43,313 nucleotides of DNA from an uncultured Ureaplasma sp. (GTDB lineage: Bacteria; Bacillota_I; Bacilli_A; Mycoplasmatales; Mycoplasmoidaceae). The notes under the pieces were generated by a model. It was not told where the DNA came from. It did not search any database and was given only the letters and a program-made list of their open reading frames with translations. Within the stretch, counting starts at the first letter, position 1. Every line of letters begins with the position of its first letter. Location: positions 82,275 to 125,587 of the forward strand of contig CADAPK010000002.1 in the NCBI GenBank assembly GCA_902789825.1, given 5' to 3'. Made by a program: the position numbers and the translations under genes. Shown here one piece after another: positions 39,224 to 43,313 of this stretch.

Positions 39224-40522
39224 ATGACTAATCAAATTAAAACAATAATTCAAGAAATTTCTAATGATAGGCAAATTCCTATGGAATTAGTCATCAAAAA
39301 TTTTGAACAAGCTATGCAAAAAGCTTATATGAAAGAATTTCCAGAAGAAAATTGTGAAGTCAAGATTAATATTGAAAACGGTAAAATCACACTTAATAAA
39401 ATTTTTACGGTTGTTGATGATACAAAGCAAGATTTAAACGAATATTGTGAAATAACATTATCACAAGCACAAAAACATGATAAAAATTTAAAAGTCGGTG
39501 ATTTGTATAAAGAATTATTTGATATTCAATCTCTGGAAAGAAGAGTTGTTATTCACATGTTACAGGTTTTTAAACACGATATTATGATCGAATCAAATAA
39601 AACTGTTTACGATGAATGAATTGATAAAAAGGGAACGGTAATTTATGCTGAAGTGGAAAAAAATGAAAAAAATAATGTCACCGTTAATTTGGGTAAAACT
39701 TTTGGTTATATGCCTAAAAGTGAATCTAATCCTGAAGAACCCCCATTAGTTGCCGGTCAAAAATACTATTTTGTCATCAAAGATGTTTTGCAACAATCAA
39801 AAGGTTGACCAATTATTTTATCGAGGTCTAATCCATTATTAGTTGAAAATTTATTAAAAAATAATATCCCTGAAATTCAAGATGGTAATGTTCAAATCGT
39901 TAAGATTGCTCGTGTTGCTGGTTTCAAATCAAAAGTAGTTGTCAAAGCAACAAAACCCGGAATTGATCCAATTGGTTCATGTATTGGGGCAGGAGCAGAT
40001 CGTATTCGTCCAATTTTAGCGGAAATGCATGGGGAAAAGATTGAATTTGTTAAATACGAAGATGATATTGCAAAATATATCGCTAATGCATGTAATCCGG
40101 CAATATTGCATAGTTACAAAGTTGTCGATCCTGTTATTGAAAAAAATCCTGAAACTGGTGTTGAAAAAGAAATAAAGCGAAAAAAAATTTATCTAGTTAT
40201 TGATCCGCGAAAATTAGCTTTATTAGTTGGTTTAAAAGGAAAAAATGTTAAGCTTCTTTCACAATTATTTGATGCGGAAGTGGAAGTTATAACAATTGAA
40301 GAAGCAAGCGAATCAAAAATTTATTTTGAAAAAGCAGTCTTACCAAGTCGAAGTAGTAATTATCGCAAGCAAGGTTATGTACCACAACAAAATAATAAAT
40401 TCTCGGAAACATATTTTAAATACCAAAATGATTCAATTTATGATGTAACTTCATCAATTGATGAAGTTGCTCCAATGGAAGATACTTCTAAAGACGAACA
40501 ACAAAAGAAAGAAGATAAATAA
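39224..40522 (+). CDS. nusA: transcription termination/antitermination protein NusA
   Basis: 432 residues from ATG at 39224, which has a GGGGGAA site 7 nt before it; ATG at 39209 is too close to the hairpin. NusA binds RNA polymerase and modulates pausing and termination. N-terminal domain (LVIKNFEQAMQKAYMKEFPE), S1 domain (GTVIYAEVEKNEKNNVTVNL), then the two KH domains: KIARVAGFKSKVVVKATKPG with the GSCIGAGADRIRPILAEMHG turn, and ARKLALLVGLKGKNVKLLSQ. It ends in a low-complexity acidic/basic tail. Two or more TGA-Trp codons. First gene of the nusA-ylxR-infB-rbfA operon; rimP, which precedes nusA in many bacteria, is not upstream here. Confidence 0.93.
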
Positions 40523-40525
40523 AAA

Positions 40526-40798
40526 ATGGTTAATTCATCAACCAAAGACATTTGTTATCGAACTTGTTTGTTGACAAGAAAAAAACAACACAAACTTGAT
40601 TTAATTCGTTTCGTTAAAAATAGTGATAATTGTTTGATAATTGACGAAAAACAAACAATTAAGCAACGCGGTTTCTATCTTTCTAAAGATCGAAGTTTAA
40701 TCAATAAAGATCTACCAATGGTTTTAGCAAAAAAAACAAGAACAAAAATAAATTTAAATTTACTTGATCAATTAAATGTCTTCTTTAAAAACAAATAA
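40526..40798 (+). CDS. ylxR: YlxR/RnpM family protein
   Basis: 90 residues. The family fingerprint is CYRTCLLTRKKQHKLDLIRFVKN (C.R.C...), the strand CLIIDEKQ and KQRGFYLSKD (usual GRGaYl). The R and G of that turn are kept, but the sequence is QRG. Bacillus YlxR (RnpM) binds RNase P RNA and modulates tRNA processing, and may affect transcription of nucleoid genes. It lies 3 nt after nusA and 7 nt before infB, its usual place. Confidence 0.82.
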   Translation: MVNSSTKDICYRTCLLTRKKQHKLDLIRFVKNSDNCLIIDEKQTIKQRGFYLSKDRSLINKDLPMVLAKKTRTKINLNLLDQLNVFFKNK

Positions 40799-40805
40799 TT
40801 AAGAT

Positions 40806-42656
40806 ATGGCAAAGAATAAATTAAAACAGCAAGATACACGACAAGAATTTGACCTTAAAGATCAAATAAAAAAAGTAAAAACAGGAGTACAAAATGGTGT
40901 TTTTGTTTTTACCAATCAATTATCAATTGCTGATTTTGCTTTGCAATTAAAAAAACCAGCATCTGAAATTATTAAATTTTTCTTCATGCAAGGAAAAAGT
41001 TATTCCTTAAATCATGTTCTTACCGAAGAAGAAATGGGTGAAGTTTGTTTACAATACAATTATGATTTTGAAAAAAAAATTCAAGTTGATGAAACAAATA
41101 TTTTTGAACATTTAAAAATTAAAGATGAGCAAAAAGATTTAACAAGACGATGTCCAATTGTAACAATAATGGGTCATGTTGATCATGGTAAAACAACATT
41201 ATTAGATACAATCCGTAAAAGCCGAATTGTTAATTCTGAATTTGGCGGAATTACCCAACATATTGGTGCTTATCAAGTTAATCACAACAACAATTTCATC
41301 ACTTTTATCGACACTCCTGGGCATGAAGCCTTTTCGGCAATGCGAGCACGCGGAGCAAAAGTTACTGACATTATTGTTTTAGTTGTGGCAGCAGATGATG
41401 GGATTATGCCCCAAACGAAAGAAGCGATTCTTTGCGCAAAAAATGCTAAAGTACCAATTATTGTTTTTATTAATAAAATTGATAAACCTAATATTTCGGT
41501 TAATAAAGTTATTAATCAATTAGCGGAAAACAATTTAGTTAGTGAAAAATGGGGAGGAGAAACAATTATCGTCGAAGGTTCAGCCCTTAAAAACCAAGGT
41601 ATTGATAAATTATTAGATGCAATTATAACCCTAGCTGATGTTTTGGAATTAAAAGCCAACATTAATCGTGACGCACTAGGAGTTATTCTTGAGGCAAACA
41701 TCGATAAAGGATTAGGCCCAGTCGCAACTTTAATTGTACAAAATGGGACAATAAAAAAAGGTGATTTTATTGTTGTGGGTGGAACTTATGGTAAAGTTCG
41801 TTTGCTTATAAACGATTTAGGCAAACAAGTTAATCAAGCAATTGCTGGGCAACCAGTAAAAGTTGTTGGTCTTAACGAGGTTCCTTTTGTTGGAGAAAAA
41901 TGAATTGTTTTGAAAGACGAAAATTTAGCAAAAGATATTGCTAAAAAAATTAAAGAAAAAAATATTAACTTAAATTTAAATACCAATAGTCAAACTTTGA
42001 TCAAAAAAGCAAGTGATAAAGAAAAAATTTTAAATGTTATTGTTAAATGTGATGTACAAGGATCATTAGAAGCAATTAAAGCGATGTTAGAAAAAACTTC
42101 AATTCCACAAGCGAGTGTACAAATTATTTCCGCATGTGTTGGTCCAATCACCGAAAACGATTTGCAATTAGCTAAGACAAGTAAAGCAATTATTATTGGA
42201 TTTAATGTTAAACCATTAAAAGCAATAAAAGATTTAGCCCAAGAACTAGCAATTAAAATATATTTTTTTAACATTATTTATAAATTAAAAGAAGAAGTTA
42301 TAAATTTACTTTATCAAACGTTAACACCGATTGTTATTAAAGAAAATATTGGTGAATGTGTCATTAAAAAGATTTGAACCCATTCAAAAATTGGAACAAT
42401 TTGTGGATGTGGTGTTGTTTCTGGTAAGGTTGTCCGTAATGCAAAAGTTCAAGTGGTAAGAAATGATAAGGTTATTCATAGTGATGCGATTACCTCTTTA
42501 CATCATGGTAAGGATGTTGTTAATGAAGTAATGGCTGGCAGCGAATGCGGAATGATTATTAATAATTTTTCGCAAGCGCAAGTAGGTGATAAAATTCAAA
42601 TTTTTGTTGAAAAAGTTAAGAAAATAAATCCAAATAATAATGAAATTAACAAATAA
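40806..42656 (+). CDS. infB: translation initiation factor IF-2
   Basis: 616 residues with four TGA-Trp codons; mollicute IF-2 is usually about 600-640, because the long N-terminal extension of E. coli is missing. IF-2 brings fMet-tRNA to the 30S subunit. G1 [14 protein letters not shown], the switch [13 protein letters not shown]3 [17 protein letters not shown]4 [10 protein letters not shown] and G5 SALKNQG. Domain II to [13 protein letters not shown]-like [11 protein letters not shown], and the C-terminal fMet-binding domain with [21 protein letters not shown] and [12 protein letters not shown]. The frame is intact throughout. Overlaps rbfA by 17 nt. Confidence 0.96.
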
Positions 42657-42996
42657 AAAAAATTTTCATTTTCAACACATTCAAAGTCAAATTCTACTTA
42701 TTCTTAATGAAACATTACGTGATGAAATATATGATGAAAAAATTAAATTAGCAACTTTTACAGCAACGAAATTAACAAGTGATTATTCCTATTGCACAAT
42801 TTATGTTGATACTTTCGATCGAACAAAAATTGAGAATATCATTTCTTCTTTAAACAAAGCAAAAGGTGTTTTTCGAACCGCCCTAGCAAAAAAATTAACA
42901 ATCCGTAAAGTTCCCCAATTGATTTTTATTAATGATTGTAGCATTGATCAAGCAAAAAAAATTAATGAAATCATTGATAATTTACATAAAAAATAA
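42640..42996 (+). CDS. rbfA: ribosome-binding factor A
   Basis: 118 residues, normal for RbfA. A KH-type protein for 30S maturation. The N-terminal helix HIQSQILLILNETLRDEIYD with the family's 'I...L..iL....rDp' pattern leads into KIKLATFTATKLTSDYSYCTIYV, and the middle has LNKAKGVFRTALAKKLTIRKVPQLIF (usual sag.iR.elg..l.lr..P.l.F). The C-terminal helix is SIDQAKKINEIIDNLHK. Starts inside infB (17-nt overlap). Confidence 0.93.
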   Translation: MKLTNKKNFHFQHIQSQILLILNETLRDEIYDEKIKLATFTATKLTSDYSYCTIYVDTFDRTKIENIISSLNKAKGVFRTALAKKLTIRKVPQLIFINDCSIDQAKKINEIIDNLHKK

Positions 42997-43001
42997 ATAT
43001 T

Positions 43002-43007
43002 TATAAT
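43002..43007 (+). promoter_or_regulatory. -10 box (TATAAT) for a leaderless mRNA at 43014
   Basis: TATAAT ends 6 nt before the ATG at 43014, in the short gap after rbfA. Confidence 0.55.
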
Positions 43008-43013
43008 TATTTT

Positions 43014-43313
43014 ATGAGTCTAAAAAACATTGATGATGATAAGAAATTGGTAAAAGAGGATGAACCAATAATTGGTGACGATCCCAATAGTTCTAATGAT
43101 TCTTCGAATAAAGATATCAACAAAAATCTTGGTAAATTTGACAAAAAAAATGTTTCACCATATGAAACAAAAATTAATCCTTTACATAAAGTAAATATCG
43201 ATCAACAAAAAATAAACTTTGCAAAATTTGAAACAAAAAAGACTAATTTACTAACAAAACACAAATTTTTTGAAAATTTTGGTGTTGTTTTAAATAAAAA
43301 AAAATGATGTATT
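43014..43313 (+). CDS. hydrophilic protein of unknown function, N-terminal fragment
   Basis: The first 100 residues; the frame runs past the window end through a TGA-Trp at 43305-43307. The N-terminus is low-complexity, acidic and Asn/Ser-rich (DDKKLVKEDEPIIGDDPNSS and a SNDSSNKDINKN stretch), then becomes basic with repeated K-F-E-T-K pieces (KINFAKFETKKTN, KHKFFENFG). No signal peptide or membrane helix so far and no recognisable domain. It could be the linker-like start of a larger protein. Preceded by a TATAAT for a leaderless message; 17 nt after rbfA. Confidence 0.6.

Overview
The window is a gene-dense, very AT-rich segment of a Mollicutes (mycoplasma-type) chromosome. The clearest sign is that UGA is read as tryptophan: TrkH/KtrB, the C39-ABC protein, ComEC, UvrD/PcrA, LepA, NusA, IF-2 and the pyruvate oxidoreductase all become full-length only if in-frame TGA codons are read through. 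All coordinates below use translation table 4. Gene content and local gene order (serS-tmk-holB-mnmE, nusA-ylxR-infB-rbfA, comEC-holA) also fit mollicutes. A single-chain pyruvate:ferredoxin oxidoreductase is unusual for the class and suggests an anaerobic host-associated species. A relative of the Trichomonas-associated 'Candidatus Mycoplasma (Malacoplasma) girerdii' is one candidate, but this is inference only.

Layout. 1-3.3 kb: 3' end of trmL, a K+ transporter, tRNA-Arg(CCU), a DUF402 phosphatase-like protein and a TPR-like protein. 3.3-8.2 kb: prs, a frameshifted TetR-like repressor divergent from an Sfp-type phosphopantetheinyl transferase, RNase J and an oppositely oriented membrane protein. 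8.3-12.9 kb: a palindrome with DnaA-box-like arms, then dnaB-dnaI, directly followed by a C39-peptidase ABC protein whose ATPase domain has lost its catalytic motifs, and a small membrane-anchored partner. 12.8-18.2 kb: an S1-domain gene that runs through tRNA-Arg(UCG), then comEC-holA-membrane protein-ECF S component and rpsU-plsC. 18.2-24.1 kb: a Trp-rich hypothetical protein, degV, ytpR and the minus-strand cluster serS-tmk-holB-mnmE. 24.2-30.1 kb: RHH-like protein, RDD protein, pcrA, ymdB and lepA. 30.1-33.0 kb: two tandem multispanning transporter paralogues.

33.0-33.4 kb holds a probable independent structured small RNA with its own promoter and a strong intrinsic terminator. Next come the 1157-residue pyruvate oxidoreductase (33.4-36.9 kb) and an A-rich island (36.9-39.1 kb) of lipoprotein/coiled-coil genes, several broken at homopolymers. 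The window closes with the nusA-ylxR-infB-rbfA translation/transcription operon, whose inferred transcript starts exactly at a 14-bp hairpin, and the start of an unknown hydrophilic protein.

Regulatory signals are mostly bare TATAAT -10 boxes. In four genes (4937, 28282, 30154, 43014) exactly 6 nt separate TATAAT from ATG, which implies leaderless mRNAs. Observations with most novelty potential are the C39-ABC protein with a dead ATPase domain, the tRNA nested inside an S1-domain reading frame, the small RNA before the pyruvate oxidoreductase gene, the 5'-terminal hairpin of the nusA mRNA, and the slippage-prone lipoprotein array.
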